Below, piece by piece: positions 44,540 to 55,880 of a stretch of DNA of 60,000 bases. The first letter of the stretch is position 1. The number at the start of each line of letters is the position of its first letter. Position numbers and translations under genes: made by a program. The stretch comes from Diphasiastrum complanatum. Taxonomy: Eukaryota > Streptophyta > Lycopodiopsida > Lycopodiales > Lycopodiaceae. The stretch lies in the NCBI GenBank assembly GCA_029204225.1, contig CM055109.1, positions 1,378,673 through 1,438,672 on the forward strand. The letters run 5' to 3'. The notes under the pieces were generated by a model that made no database searches, was not told the origin of the DNA, and saw only the letters and a list, made by a program, of their open reading frames with translations.

Positions 44540-45170
44540 TCTTTGTGAATTTCTCTATGAGGAGGATGAACATCTTGGTGGACAAGAGCAAGATAGATAC
44601 AAGAGAAAGGCTAAATTGGCCTTACATTGCATCAAGATGAATGTGAGCAATGAGTTCTTGAAAGAGGTGTCATCTTGTATCTCGGCCAAGGAGGCTTGGG
44701 ATTCATTAGAAGGCATTTATGAATCCAATAACACTTCAAAAATACTCATGCTTAGGAATCAAGTGCTTCAAAGCATGAAAGGAAGTGGAGAGAGTGCACA
44801 AGAGTATGTGCTTAGGATCAAATCTTTGAAAAAAGAATTAGCTTTAATTGGAGATGGAACCCATGATAATGAACTTGTGCAAGTCATTATAAATGGACTA
44901 AGTGAAGATTATTCTATAGTCCAAAGTTTTTTCATTCAGAATAGGCTGCCTACTATTGACAAGCTCCATAATGTGCTTGTGACAGAGGAGAGTAGGATGC
45001 TTCATCTCAAATAAAGGATGGGATCCATGTCCTTGCAAGGAGGAGATGATAAGGCCAACTTCTCATTCAAAGAAAAAAAGAAGGCCTCATTCATCCAAGA
45101 AGAACCAAGGCGAGGAGGCCGAGGACGAGGATGGTGGATCAAGCTCCAAAGGCAAATCCAAGAAGGACAA
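44540..45170 (+). pseudogene. Element J gag
   Basis: Residues matching A gag begin near 44550. 44616-45014: MALHCIKMNVSNEFLKEVSS, AKEAWDSLEGIYESN, MKGSGESAQEYVLRIKSLKK, NELVQVIINGLSEDY and RLPTIDKLHNVLVTEESRML (UBN2 domain). A TAA at 45012 ends the frame. The zinc knuckle follows at about 45190-45235 (CFLCDKKGHFASECYK). Confidence 0.85.
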
Positions 45171-46250
45171 ATCATAGTTAAATTGTTTCTTATGTGACAA
45201 AAAAGGACATTTTGCTTCTGAGTGCTACAAGAAGAAGAATGCTCAAGAGAAGGAAAAGAAATGCAATCTTGTGCTTGAGGAGGAGGAGGAGGAGGATTGC
45301 AACTCATCCTTGATGGTATCTACAACACCAACATCAAGCAAGGGCATACGGTAGATTGATAGTCGGCTAGCTCCCACATGTCACACAACAAGGACTATTT
45401 CTCTACCTTACTCATATAATGATTCTAAGAAGTTCATATTCACTGCAAGTGATCAAGAATGTAAGATAGATGGCATAGGATCTATTTCATTATGTCTTGG
45501 ATCTTCTAAGAGAATAGATCTTGATAATGTTCTTTATGTACCATCCATCACAAAAACTTTGTTGAGTGTTGGACAATTAATGGATAATGGACTAGATTTA
45601 CACTTCAAACATGGAGTTTGTTCCATAATGACGGATGATAAGTGTATTGCTAGCGGCATTAAGCAACATTAGCATAAAGTCCGATGCTAATGTTGTCATT
45701 GGATGTGTGAACATGGCAAAGGAGGAGCTAGCGCTATCTCAAGTGGAGTTATGGCACAAGAGGTTAGGCCATCCTAACTATCAAGCAATAGAGTCCATGA
45801 TTTCCAAGGAGCTAGCACTCGGGCTTCCCAGATCCATTTCCAAGTGTGGCAAGCTTTGTGAAGCTTGTGGTCTTTCCAAGACACATAAGCAACCATTCAA
45901 GTTCTACCTCTCCTCTTGATCTTATTCACTCGGATGTTCATCCATTTTCACACGAATCTAATGGTGGTGCTTTGATGTATGTAACCTTCATAGATGATTG
46001 TACAAGATACACTTGGATCTATCTATTGCCAAAGAAAAGCCTAGTGTATGATTCCTTTGTAAAGTGTAAATCTCCTGTTGAGAAACAACTTAATGCTAGC
46101 ATCAAAGTGTTAAGATGTGATAATGGAGGAGAGTACAGCTGCATAAAGAGAGAGTTTACATGTACTTACACCCCCCCAACCAAATGGGTGGACAAGAGAA
46201 AAAATAGATCTTTGTGTCAATATGCTAAAGCTATGAGCTAGATGCCTCTC
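45171..46250 (+). pseudogene. Element J zinc knuckle, protease, pre-integrase and integrase
   Basis: The zinc knuckle CFLCDKKGHFASEC is intact. The protease active site is damaged: a stop then IDSRLAPTCH where DSGASSH belongs. CKIDGIGSISLCLGSSKR and VPSITKTLLSVGQL follow. Pre-integrase: LSQVELWHKRLGHPNYQ and LCEACGLSKTH. Integrase after a frame change: LDLIHSDVHPFSHESNGG, YVTFIDDCTRYTWIYLL and VLRCDNGGEYS. Then CTYTPPTKWVDKRKNRSLC, with NGV changed to KWV. Confidence 0.88.
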
Positions 46251-47202
46251 TACCCATTTCTTTTTGGGGAAAAGCCATTACATTTGCAAATTTTTTATGT
46301 AATAGGCTTCCGAATAGTGCCATTGGTGGAATCACACCATGTGAAGCTTTGTATGGCAAAAATCCAAATTTAAAATTTCTGAAAGTCTTTGGATGTATTT
46401 GTTATGTCCATATTCCTTTAGAAGTAAGGAAGAATGAAGATGCTACTTTATTTAAAGGCATTTTTTGTTGGCTATAGTGATTGTAGCAAGGGAGATAGGA
46501 TTTATATCCTATCTCTAAGAAAGTTAGAGTTGAGTAGAGCTATACTCTTTGATGAATTTCATTATTCCAAAGTTTAATAAGAGCTCATCTCACTCTATTA
46601 TTGTCAAAGACCTTGCAAAGGCCAAGGAGGAGCTTCAAGATGTTAAAGACTTTGAGGATCTTGCTCAAAATCCTAGAAGGCCAAGGAGGTCTACACGGCA
46701 CAAGGCCAAGCTATCTAGGCTCACCTATATTGAGAAGGGCGAGAAAAGGAAAGACACTTATCCTATTACTTCCTACACTTTCTTGACTACTGTTCTTGAA
46801 GAGCCATCTTGTTTTGAAGATGCTATTAAGTCACAATCTTGGAAGAATGCTATGCAAGTTGAGTTTGGTGCTTTGGTGGAAAACCAAACTTGGGAACTTG
46901 TGGATCTTCCATATGGGAAGAAACCACTTTCTTGTAAATGGATATATAGACTGAAGTATAATAAATATGGATCCATTAATAAGTACAAACCAAGACTTGT
47001 AGCAAAAGGTTTTTTGCAAACTAATGGCTTGGATTATGATGAAACTTTTGCTCCTGCTGCTAAGCTTGTTACTATAAGGATGATCATTTGTCTTGCTATT
47101 TCTTTCAAATGGGAGCTTTTCCAACTTGATGTGACTAATGCTGTTCTAAATGGATTCTTGGAAGAAGAGATCTACATGTTGCAACCCGAGGGCTTCATCT
47201 AG
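46251..47202 (+). pseudogene. Element J integrase end and reverse transcriptase, first part
   Basis: 46260-46545 encodes, in broken frames, FWGKAITFANFLCNRLPNSA-like and LKFLKVFGCICYVHIPLEVR-like residues. 46549-47202: acidic/basic linker RRPRRSTRHKAKLSRLTYIE, then WKNAMQVEFGALVENQTWEL, CKWIYRLKYNKYGSINKYKP, RLVAKGFLQTNGLDYDETFA and FQLDVTNAVLNGFLEEEIYM. The frame stops at 47200 after LQPEGFI. The YVDD-containing palm segment is deleted. Confidence 0.88.
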
Positions 47203-48050
47203 GAGAGTCTCTAGAAGTAGTGATTTTACTTTCATTTGTCAATCAAAATATGCTACTTCCATCTTAGAAAAGTTTGGAATGAAATATTGTAAAGGGATTG
47301 ACACCCCTATGGAGCAAGTTGTGAAAGTTTCTATTGATGGTGTTGAAGCATCCTTTGAGGACATCACACTCTATAGAAAGCTTATTGGCTCCGTGATCTA
47401 TTTGACAATCACTAGACCTGATCTAAGCTTTAGCGTAAGCAAGTTGAGTCAATATATGCAAGGTCCTTTAGTATGTCATTGGAAAAGTGCCAGAAGAGTG
47501 CTTAGATACATCTCATCTACTAGGAATTTTGGAATTGTCTATCAAGGGACTAATTTGTACTTGAGAGCATACTCAAACTTACATTTTGCAGGTGATAAGA
47601 TGGATAAAAAATCCATAAGTGCATTTGCTACATTCCTATGTGGAGGAGTTATATCTTGGCCTTTAAAAAATCAAGATACCATCTCTCTATCCTCTTGTGA
47701 AGCCGAGTATAAAGCATTGACATCAACAACCAAGGAAGCTCTATGGATCAAAAGACTTTTGGAGGAGCTTTATGTGACCAAGGCCAAGGAGACTCCATGC
47801 ATTTATTGTCACAACAACTTGCCACCAATCCTATCTTCCATGATTGAACCAAGCATATTGAGATTGCACACCACTTTGTAAGGGAGAAGGTGCAAGCTAA
47901 GGAGATCAAGCTTCTTCATGTTTCATCATCCGAGTGTGTTGCTAATATCTTCACTAAACCATTGCCAAAGGATTCATTTATGAAGTTGAGATATGAACTT
48001 GTTGTTGTAGATACATGTACACTAGATTTACCAAGCCGGATTTTAAGGAG
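47203..48050 (+). pseudogene. Element J reverse transcriptase end and RNase H
   Basis: After the deletion the frame 47150-47881 resumes with VSRSSDFTFICQSKYATSIL, DTPMEQVVKVS, LIGSVIYLTITRPDLSFSVS and RVLRYISSTRNFGIVYQG. RNase H follows: AYSNLHFAGDKMDKKSISAF (active-site D present as SNLHFAGD), WPLKNQDTISLSSCEAEYKA and IKRLLEEL. The DNQSA block is altered (IYCHNNLPPIL). 47890-48072 ends with LLHVSSSECVANIFTKPLPK. The TTTTAAGGAG purine tract leads to the LTR at 48051. Confidence 0.88.
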
Positions 48051-48232
48051 TGTTAAAATTGTCAAATTCTAGCTATTTGATCTAAGTTGATTTGTACATA
48101 ACTTGATCCCACACGTGTGGAGCTTGTTCCCACATGTGTATGGTAGTCATAAATGCATCTAGATTTAGTTAGATTGAATTTGTCTTTATTGAGTCAAGTA
48201 TGAACTAGTTGGAAGCTAGTCAAGTAGAAAAT
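48051..48232 (+). repeat. Element J 3' LTR, truncated
   Basis: Begins TGTTAAAATTGTC directly after the purine tract. It contains CACACGTGTG and CACATGTGTA words, as in the A and solo LTRs. It ends where fragment K begins. Confidence 0.75.
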
Positions 48233-48530
48233 TGCCATGTTGGCTCGAAGCAGCCGATATGGCTGGTCGTGTGCTGTGTGGTTCCGAAATCCAAAAAGCA
48301 AGAGCTGTTGTCTGATGCTTCTTGATGGCTGGTCATGAATGCATCATAATTTGCTTCTTGGTTAGGCTGTGGTGCTTCTGCAGTTGTATTTGCCATCTGA
48401 TTCGATTGCCCTTTGCTATTGTGCTTGGCTTGTAGTATACGACAATCTTGAATCTCGTGGTTGGTTCGTTTGCAATATCTGCAGAACACTTCTTCCTTGT
48501 CGACGGGTTTGACTGCTCTTGATGATGTGT
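48233..48530 (-). pseudogene. Copia fragment K: zinc knuckle and protease start
   Basis: 48489-48220: MFCRYCKRTNHEIQDCRILQ (CCHC knuckle), KGQSNQMANTTAEAPQPNQE, then SSCFLDFGTTQHTTSHIGCF (protease, DFGTTQH for DSGATSH). Same family as L2 at 17581-17875. No LTR nearby. Confidence 0.85.
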
Positions 48531-48533
48531 CAG

Positions 48534-49330
48534 TGAAGAAACTAAGAGTTTCTATCTTTCAAAGCCTTAGCATTTTTTCTTAGTTTTTTCTTTGTTGTTT
48601 TTAGCGATTGTGCATTTTGAACTATGTTTTGCAAAGTCTTCATTTTTTAATTGTTTCGTCGCACAGTCCGCATTTTTGGATCATGAGAAAAAATCATCCC
48701 TAGGTCTGAAACACTTAGAAAATAACTCTCACAACTTTTTCCGACACAGTCGCATTTTTTGCATTTTTGCAAAAAAGGTGACTGTCTTTAAAATGCCTTA
48801 GAAAAGCTTTTATGCCTATTGTCGGCTTTTTTGCCTTTTGGAAAAAAGCGACATTTGCCCTTATAAAAATGACACTAACCTTAGAAAAGGTTTCTGCTCT
48901 ACTGTCGCCTTTTTTGGCCCTTCGAAAAAAAGCGACACTGTCTCCAAATGCCTTAGAAAAGTTTTTTTTAGCCAACTGTCGCATTTTTCGCCTTTCGAAA
49001 AAAAGCAAAACTTGCCCTTGAAAAAGTGACACCTGTCCTTGAAAACACGACACCTGTCCTTGAAAAAGCAACACTTGCCCTTAAAGTCGCGAAAGTATCT
49101 TTTGGCAAAATGCGAAGGTCTATAGCATGAAGGCACTATGCAATGCAGAAGGTGACTAATGCATGGAGAACAACAAAGAGAAACTAGAATCAGTTTTAAT
49201 TAAGCCTAATGCATTTCTTTTCATTAGATCCTTTAACTTAATCAGTTCTCTGGATTGATCACATAAAAAAGAGATCACAAATAGAGAGTTATACAATCAC
49301 GGATACAGAATAGATAGAACTGTAAGAGTT
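48534..49330 (+). repeat. Element D 5' LTR with tandem hairpin motifs
   Basis: Starts TGAAGAAACTAAGAGTTTC, the F/E family LTR start. Between 48749 and 49007 four units each hold GTCG[CG], a T-run, GCC or GCA, an A-run and GCGAC or a decayed form (48749-48782, 48821-48852, 48904-48936, 48978-49007). Each could fold as a stem-loop. No PBS is left: sequence passes directly into gag near 49335, so the LTR end and leader are deleted. Confidence 0.75.
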
Positions 49331-49334
49331 TGAT

Positions 49335-50300
49335 ATAGCAAAATCAAAGATCTGCACGATCATTGATTCTTCAGGATCAAACTTTCTAGCATGGAAGGTG
49401 AAGACTTCTCTCATACTGAAAGGAGAAGGTCTATGGCCCTGGGTTGATGGCATGGAAAGAAAGAAACGACAAAGCAATAGTCGTCCTATCTTCCTCCATC
49501 GAAGATGGCTTGACACTTGATCTAGCCACACTCTCCAATGCAAGAGAAATGTGAAATACTTTGTTGACCAGATTTCAAACGAAGTCACGAAGCCAAATTA
49601 TGCTTCTTGAAGATCAGGTGACCAATCTGAGATGGGATGGTAAAGACCTCACCTCCTTCATCAGAAGGATGAAGGACCTGTTCCTTTCCTTACACAATTC
49701 CGGAGTAGAGAATGCAGTCTCAACATAAAAGCAACTCACATGCCTGCTGCAAGCTCTACCAAGATCATTTCAGACGATCCGAACATTTCTTGCCAAAGGT
49801 TCACAAATGACCCTTGAGAATGCTGTAATCGAGATCAGAGAAGAGGTGGAAGCCCATGAACACCTTGATGACAAGAATAGCTCTGATCAAGGATAGCTTT
49901 GATTAAGTTCTCTATAGCAACATAGAGAAGCAGAAAAAGAATTTCAAGCCTAAGAGGGAGTCAAACCAAAGACAAGATTGGAAGCAAAAGTCAGAGGGAG
50001 CTAAGGAAGGCAAATAGAAGAGTAGAAATAAGTCGAGACAACAAGATGGTGAGAAGAAGACCTGCACGAGATGCACACAAGAAAGCCACACTATTGATAA
50101 GTGCTGGCTAAATCCAAAGATAGAATGCATCCACTATCACAAGAAGGGTCACACAGCCATTGACTGCAGCCAAAATCCCAAAAACAAGAAAGCTCAAAGC
50201 AGACGGGAGAGCGACAATGGCTCATCCAACATGGAGGAACCTGAGTACTCCAAGATGGCCGAAGACAAAGCCAACAACGGCAAGAACCCAACAACTTACT
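49335..50300 (+). pseudogene. Element D gag
   Basis: Gag starts mid-domain at SKICTIIDSSGSNFLAWKVK-like residues (49345), has ILKGEGLWPWVDGME, an internal deletion near 49460, then VVLSSSIEDGLTLDLATLSN-like residues. 49600-49900 encodes LEDQVTNLRWDGKDLTSFIR and GVENAV, with stops. The zinc knuckle lies at 50065-50170 (CTRCTQESHTIDKCWLNPKI, then IHYHKKGHTAIDC). Clearly the F/E family. Confidence 0.82.
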
Positions 50301-50776
50301 TGTGTGCTAATGTCTGCGCGACATCAACCTCAAATACACAAGAACTAATTCTTGATTAAGGTGCAACATCACACTTCGTGGCAACAAGACACATAATCAT
50401 TGATTATTAAGAATCAGAGTCTTCTAGATATATAATCTTGGTAGATGGTTATAAACACAAAATCAGCGGAATTGGAGCGATGTGGTTAAGCACAAAGGAA
50501 GAGACAGAAGGCTCGAAGACAATCTATACATGCCCACTCTTCAGAAGGACCTACTATATGTTGCCAAGATGGTAGATGTAGGACTAACCATCACCTTTCA
50601 AGCGATACCTACGAAGTGGTTGAATCTGCAACCACTTAGCTCATCACCACAGGAAAGCGAAAGGAGAACTTGTATCACCTCAGGATCCGTGTACCTTCAG
50701 AGCAAGCTCACCAGATCAACGAATCGATGGATATTGTATGGCACAAAAGATTGTATCACATGAATACAGTTGCTCT
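50301..50776 (+). pseudogene. Element D protease and start of pre-integrase
   Basis: TQELILD, a stop in place of S, then GATSHFVATRHIII. YKHKISGIGAMWLSTKE, a frame change, DRRLEDNLYMPTLQKDLLYV and AKMVDVGLTITFQ follow. Pre-integrase begins SMDIVWHKRLYHMNTVALV and is cut at 50776 by the LTR of B. Confidence 0.85.
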
Positions 50777-51353
50777 TGTGAAAATTACAGCAAATAAGGA
50801 TTCTAAAACACTTGAAATGATGAGAGAAACAATAGATTATGATCTCATAAGATTAGCACAAGTTGAACCATCAAAATCCATCAAAAATCTATGCTTGAAC
50901 CTCACTAAATGGCCCAAATCCTTGAAGCAGGCTTCACACGTGTGAAAGTACGGCCTCCCACAGTCTGAGTACTGTACACCAGACCTACATTCAATCCTAT
51001 AATCATTAGTAATCACAAGAACTCAAACAATTATGAACATAGAGAGAAATTGCACCATTATGAGAGAAAAATCATGAAATTGCTTGATTGATTTTGGTGA
51101 GATATCATCACCTATATATACATGATCCATCATAGTTTTGGATAGGTATGAGTAGCCCACCTATCCCTAATGCTAATTTTGGTGGATCTTTCAGCCCTAC
51201 CAAGTTAGGGTTGGAAGCTTGGAGATCCCTCAACCATGCAAAAACTACCAAAAATAGCTCCTATTTTTTCTCTCTTGTATCTAAGCATAATTTGGACTCA
51301 TTCCAAAGGTTCTAACACTTAGTTCTACCTGAGAAAATCCTTATGAATGGAGT
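50777..51353 (-). repeat. Element B 3' LTR, lacking its outer-start 100 bases
   Basis: Closely matches 6180-6750 of the A LTR, starting TGTGAAAATTACAGC on the plus strand. The TATATATA box is at about 51113-51120. At 51354 it joins RNase H sequence of B, so a deletion removed the purine tract and about 105 bases of LTR. GCTCT at 50772-50776 is the expected target duplication; its partner should lie beyond the right end of the window. Confidence 0.82.
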
Positions 51354-51435
51354 GTTGGGCTGATATATTGTCATTTTAGATGATTGTTCCTCCTATGAAT
51401 CCATGATCTTTAGCTCCACCAATAATCTCTTGACC
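51354..51435 (-). pseudogene. Element B RNase H, distal piece
   Basis: The minus strand continues the frame of 57402-57625 across the nested element M: after KEVL it reads WVKRLLVELKIMDS, a stop, then MTIYQ. This is the expected Copia sequence after the second RNase H motif. Confidence 0.85.
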
Positions 51436-51440
51436 CAAAG

Positions 51441-51714
51441 ACTTAGAATTTGCTTTGCACAGGTACACAGATCATCCTACACAGTAACACAGACAGAAAA
51501 CACTCTCCACAGCAAGCTCACATAGCAACTGTATTTCTCAAAATGAAATTACACTGTACATATAGTTGTTCACTCAGGAAACCCATGCATGACCCAGGTT
51601 GCCGTTGGCGGGATGCGTGTCCCGTCGACTTGCCTCATGGCGAGGCCAACTGATCCTTATCCACTGATAGGACCCACAGTACAGTAGCACAGTGATTCTA
51701 CTTTAATTCTAACT
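51441..51714 (-). repeat. Element M 3' LTR
   Basis: 274 bp. Plus-strand ends ACTTAGAATT and AATTCTAACT. The minus-strand polypurine tract AAGGGAGAG (51723-51715) adjoins it directly. Confidence 0.93.
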
Positions 51715-51848
51715 CTCTCCCTTAAAGTAGAGTCTACTTTATATACAGTCATATACATAGCTTTAAAGTCAACAAAGTTTAAGTACAGAAATCTTTGATC
51801 TAAACTTATCAAACTTTTCTCCAACAAGTGGCTTAGTGAAAATATTAG

Positions 51849-52554
51849 CTAGTCGTTCTTTTGTGCTACAATGAACAACATCTCACGACTCAACAACTTC
51901 TCACGTATAAAGTGATACTGAATCTCAATGTGTTTAGTTCTCGCATGGAACACTGGATTCTTTGCTAGCTGAATGCCACTCTGACTGTCGCTATGTAATA
52001 TCATGGGAGTTTTCTGCGTCATGCCAACTTCTTCCAAGATTTGTCTCAACCATATAGCTTCTGTGCTGCACTACACATTGCCCTATACTCTGCCTCTGTG
52101 GTTGAAAGAACAATTGTACTTTGCTTCTTACTAGACCAGGAAAAGCAACTACCACAAAACTGGAATACATACCCTATGGTGGATCTACGATCATCATAGT
52201 TACCTCCCCAATCCGCATCCACATAGCCACACAACTCAGGTAAACCATCATGCTTCCTGTAAATCAAGCCATACTCTGAAGTGCCTTTCACATAATGCAA
52301 AATGCGTTTAGCTGCCTTCCAATGCGTTTCCGTAGGTGCTGCATAAACTGACTTACAATGCCAACAGCATAGCATATATCTGGTCTAGTCGTGGTAAGGT
52401 AAATCAAGCTCCCTACTAACTGCCTATACAGCGTAGCATCAAATGACTGTGACTCATCAAGCTTAGAAAGCTTTTTACCTGGCTCAATAGGAGTATTCAC
52501 TGGTTTGCAATCCTGCAACCTAAACCTGTGTAGCAACTCTTTGACATACTTCAC
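51849..52554 (-). pseudogene. Element M reverse transcriptase end and RNase H
   Basis: 52554-52288: MKYVKELLHRFRLQDCKPVN, LYRQLVGSLIYLTTTRPDIC and YAVGIVSQFMQ. A frameshift near 52340 leads to 52375-52046: THWKAAKRILHYVKGTSEYG, LCGYVDADWGGNYDDRRSTI (catalytic D), WSSKKQSTIVLSTTEAEYRA (catalytic E). A further break leads to 52049-51849: MILHSDSQSGIQLAKNPVFH (catalytic D), RTKHIEIQYHFIREKL. ANIFTKPLVGEKFDKFR follows in the next frame before 51770. Confidence 0.9.
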
Positions 52555-53457
52555 CTATGTTAAACCAACTTCGTGTCCTTTTTGCCACACCTCTACTCCA
52601 AGGCAATAATGCATCAGGTTGAGATCTATCATCCCGAATTGTTCCATGAGGTCTTTCTTGATCATGTCTATCATCTCTTGATTATTTCCCATAATAATCA
52701 AGTCATCAACATAAAGAGCAATCAAAGCAACCATACCATCAAAGTATAAGACATATAGAATCAAAGTGTGTTCTCACCATCCCCTTTGAATGAAAGTAGG
52801 CATCAATCATGCTATACCACGCATGTGGTGTCTGTTTAAGACCATAAAGTGCTTTCTTCAAGAGACATACTTTATTTTCCTATCCCTTCGCTATAAAGCC
52901 TTCAGGTTGATCCATGAACACCTCTTCTTCCAACTCGCCATTCAAAAAAGTAGATTGCACATCCATCTGATGCAAAGGGCCAACCAAAATGTGAACCTAA
53001 AGCAACAAGTAGACATAGAGTATTCCACTTACATACTGGCGCAAAGGTCTCCTCGTAGTCGATGCCTTTACTTTGTGCATACCCTTTGATCACCAATCTT
53101 GCCTTGTGCTTTGCTATACTTCCATCTGCATGGTACTTAGTCTTGTATACCCATTTTCAACCAATGGGTTTCCTACCAAACTGGTGGTTCTACTAAGTCC
53201 CATGTGCTATGCTTAGCAATTGACTCCATCTCCTCTCGCATGGCCTTGACCCAAATGTCATCACCCTTCGCTTCACCAAAAGTTGAAGGTTCTTTGCTTT
53301 GAATAATACTAGATAAGAGAGCATAATTTGCTTCATACCTCTCAGGTTGTGTTTTCTCTCTTGTTGATCTTCGTAGCTCTCCCTGGCTAGATGATCCTGG
53401 AAAGTCATCCATGTCGCGGCTCTCCAACAATCTCTCAAACCACTTAGGGAGCTTCAT
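52555..53457 (-). pseudogene. Element M reverse transcriptase, first part
   Basis: 53457-53173: linker GELRRSTREKTQPERYEANY, then IWVKAMREEMESIAKHSTWD and LVEPP. 53150-52902 in shifting frames: [40 protein letters not shown], and a damaged QMDVQ...[17 protein letters not shown]. 52764-52555 has the active site VALIALYVDDLIIMGNNQEM and MHYCLGVEVWQKG. Confidence 0.9.
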
Positions 53458-53466
53458 GTCAGGTGA

Positions 53467-54297
53467 TCAGCTTTCTGGTGAAAATGTATCCCACGGTACA
53501 TCCTTCTCCTTGCGTTTGTCACCTGCAATTTCAATCCTTCTTGCACCAAAAGGTTTGTCCCTACCTCTCCAACCTGTCTCTTGACGTTGAGTAGTAGTAT
53601 CCTGAGATGTATCCTCATGTTCATCACTCAGAAGGTCAATGAATGGATCATCATCAGGTATTATTCTCACTATACCATCTTTCCCACTGGATGTATCTAT
53701 CTTCTCAGCATCCTCGTCTTCATACATCTTGGATTCGTCAAAGATAACATCATGGCTTATATGGACTTTGTTTTCCACTGGATCAAAACATCTGTAGCCC
53801 TTCAGATGATCATCATATCCTAGGAATATGCACTTGATAGCTTTCACATCAAGTTTACATCTCTCTTCCTTAGGAACGTGTACAAAGGCCTTACATCCAA
53901 AGATTCGCAAGTGGTTCAACTTTGGTTTCTTCTTCGTGAATGCTTCCTCAGGTGTTATCTTTGGTATGGCAATGGTAGGACTTCTATTTTGAAGATAGAC
54001 TGCCATACTGCATGCTTCTGACCAGAAATCCTTTGGTAGTTTCATCTCAGCTAGCATAGATCTAGCACTTTCCACAATCGTACAATTCTTGTGCTCAACT
54101 ACACCATTGAGAGCAGGAGTATGAGCTTGCATAAATTGTCTTTTAAAACCACATTGATCACAAAGATCATTGAAGTCATTAGACTTGTACTCACCTCCAC
54201 TATCTGATCTTAGGACTTTGATCTTCCTACCTGTTTGATTTTCGACCAATGCTTTGAAGCTCTTGAAGTTGTCAAATGCATCCGATTTCTTCTTCAA
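53467..54297 (-). pseudogene. Element M integrase, long open frame
   Basis: 276 codons without a stop: KIKVLRSDSGGEYKSNDFND (catalytic D; the family has DNGG), AHTPALNGVVEHKNCTIVES (catalytic E in VVEHKN), LPKDFWSEACSMAVYLQNRS, PEEAFTKKKPKLNHLRIFGC, CIFLGYDDHLKGYRCFDPVE and HDVIFDES. An acidic tail of the linker follows. It inserts cDNA into the host chromosome in active relatives. The N-terminal part with the first catalytic D is in the previous frame (54316-54894), separated by a stop. Confidence 0.9.
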
Positions 54298-55000
54298 GAA
54301 GAAGATCCACGTCTTTCATGACATATCATCAATAAAGGTCATGAAATAGAAGGCTTTACCTAAGGACATGGTCCTCATAGGCCCGCATAAATCTGTGTGG
54401 ATTAAATCCAGGATGTTCTTTGCTCTTGCAACACCCCCTTTATTGAACTTCTCTCGATGCTGCTTCCCATATACACATGATTCGCACATCGATTTCAAGT
54501 GGTCTTCAATGGTAGGCAATCCTATTGCCATCTCCAATTTCCTCATCAAACTAAGACTTCCCAAGTTCAAGTGACCAAGCCTCTTATGCCACAACTCAGT
54601 TTGCGATGGAATGGACGATACAAGTCCATGTTGCCCCTTGATTGTAGCGTTCAACCTGTACAATGTTGTATTGGGCTCCCTTACTCCATCCGCAATAACT
54701 TTGAACTTTTGGTTCACATCCTTCACAAAGCAACGATCATGGGCAAATTCTACTTTCAACTTTTGATCAATAATGACTCCAACAGAAAGTAGATTTTTCT
54801 TCAAACCTGGTACGTAAAGTACCTCTCTGATCATCCTACTTTTTCCATCAGGTAGTTGGATTAAAACAGTGCCTATCTCCTTGATCTTGTACACCTCGCC
54901 ATTTGTCTATGAAACGGACATTCCATTATCCAACACTTTCATGCTACTGAATCAATTCTTGTTACCTGTCATGTGTCTTGTGGCTCCCGAGTCAATATAC
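54298..55000 (-). pseudogene. Element M protease end, GAG pre-integrase, integrase start
   Basis: 54894-54316: MYKIKEIGTVLIQLPDGKSR, VLYVPGLKKNLLSVGVIIDQ, then TELWHKRLGHLNLGSLSLM and CESCVYGKQHREKF (zinc site). Integrase opens with ILDLIHTDLCGPMRTMSLGK and YFMTFIDDMS (catalytic D in TD), then stops at 54316. The protease active site DDQAWYIDSGATRHMTGNKN lies just upstream and ends at a stop at 54952. Confidence 0.9.
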
Positions 55001-55880
55001 CACGCCTGATCATCTTGATTAGATGACAATGCAGATATGAAGATGCTAGAGTCTTCAATCTCACCCTCATCGACAAGGTTACCTGCTTGCTTTGGTTTTC
55101 CCTTGCCTTGTTCTGCCAAGAATTTGCGACATTCACTTTTCCAATGGCCCTTTTTACCACAATGGAAGCACTTCTCTTTCTTTTTGGTCTTACTGAAAGA
55201 TCCCTCATCCTCCTGATACTTGGCAAATTGTTGCTTAGACTTCTTCTTGTCCTTGCCCTTGCCTTGTTTTTGGCGTGTCGCAAGTGCCTGATCGTTAGTA
55301 TTTTGACGTCTAGCTTTCACCATTTCTCGTCGTTGCTCTTCCTGCATTGAGATTCCTATGAGCTCGTCAAAGGTTGGCAACCTTTCTCTTGATGCTATTC
55401 CGCTCACAAAAATTTGATAGGGTTCTGCAATGCCGCACAATGCATTGTGCACCAGCTCCACATCACGTATGCACTCACCAATAGAATGCAGTTCATCCCT
55501 CATTGTCTTGGTTATGGTCATGTATGTTTGAATGTGCTCTCCTTACTCCATGTGGGCACTATTCAACTTTGACTTCAAAAACATGATTCTTGACGGATTT
55601 GATGTCTTGAACTGCTCCTTTGGCACATCCCATGCCTGTCTGGGTGGGTAATGATGTGATCCTTCACTGACAAGTTAATGAAGGTCAAAGCTTTCCTCAT
55701 GTTTTTGTCGAACACTTTGATATCCGCTTCATTTGGCGGCCTTCTCTCATCACCTGTGACAACTTTCCACACGTCTTTCTCCATCAGTATGTTTTTCATT
55801 TTGAATTTTCACACTGCATAGTTGGAAATCCCGTCCAATTTGCTACTGTCACTCAAAATGGACTCTCCCATGTTTGCCAT
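54952..55880 (-). pseudogene. Element M gag with zinc knuckle and protease start
   Basis: ATG 55880 opens MANMGESILSDSSKLDGISN; a TGA where W belongs (YAV-stop-KFKM) follows at once. 55799-55575 has MEKDVWKVVTGDERRPPNEA. After a frame change, 55521-54952 reads MTITKTMRDELHSIGECIRD, FDELIGISMQEEQRREMVKA, a lysine-rich tract, the intact knuckle CFHCGKKGHWKSECRKFLAE, and the protease motif DSGATRHMTG. Confidence 0.9.

Larger units (their letters stand above)
44430..48232 (+). mobile_element. Copia element J, 5'-truncated
   Basis: Plus-strand element carrying gag, zinc knuckle, protease, pre-integrase, integrase, most of reverse transcriptase, RNase H and the start of the 3' LTR (48051-48232). 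No 5' LTR or good PBS precedes gag; the left end abuts the LTR of I. The 3' LTR starts TGTTAAAATTGTCAAATTCTAGCT, like the outer end of the A LTR (minus strand of 6856 onward), so A, B and J are one family. Confidence 0.85.

Noticed and set aside
48749-49010. CRISPR-like array from regularly spaced hairpins
   Set aside because: Units are diverged, have no unique spacers of fixed length, lie inside a plant LTR and have no cas genes.
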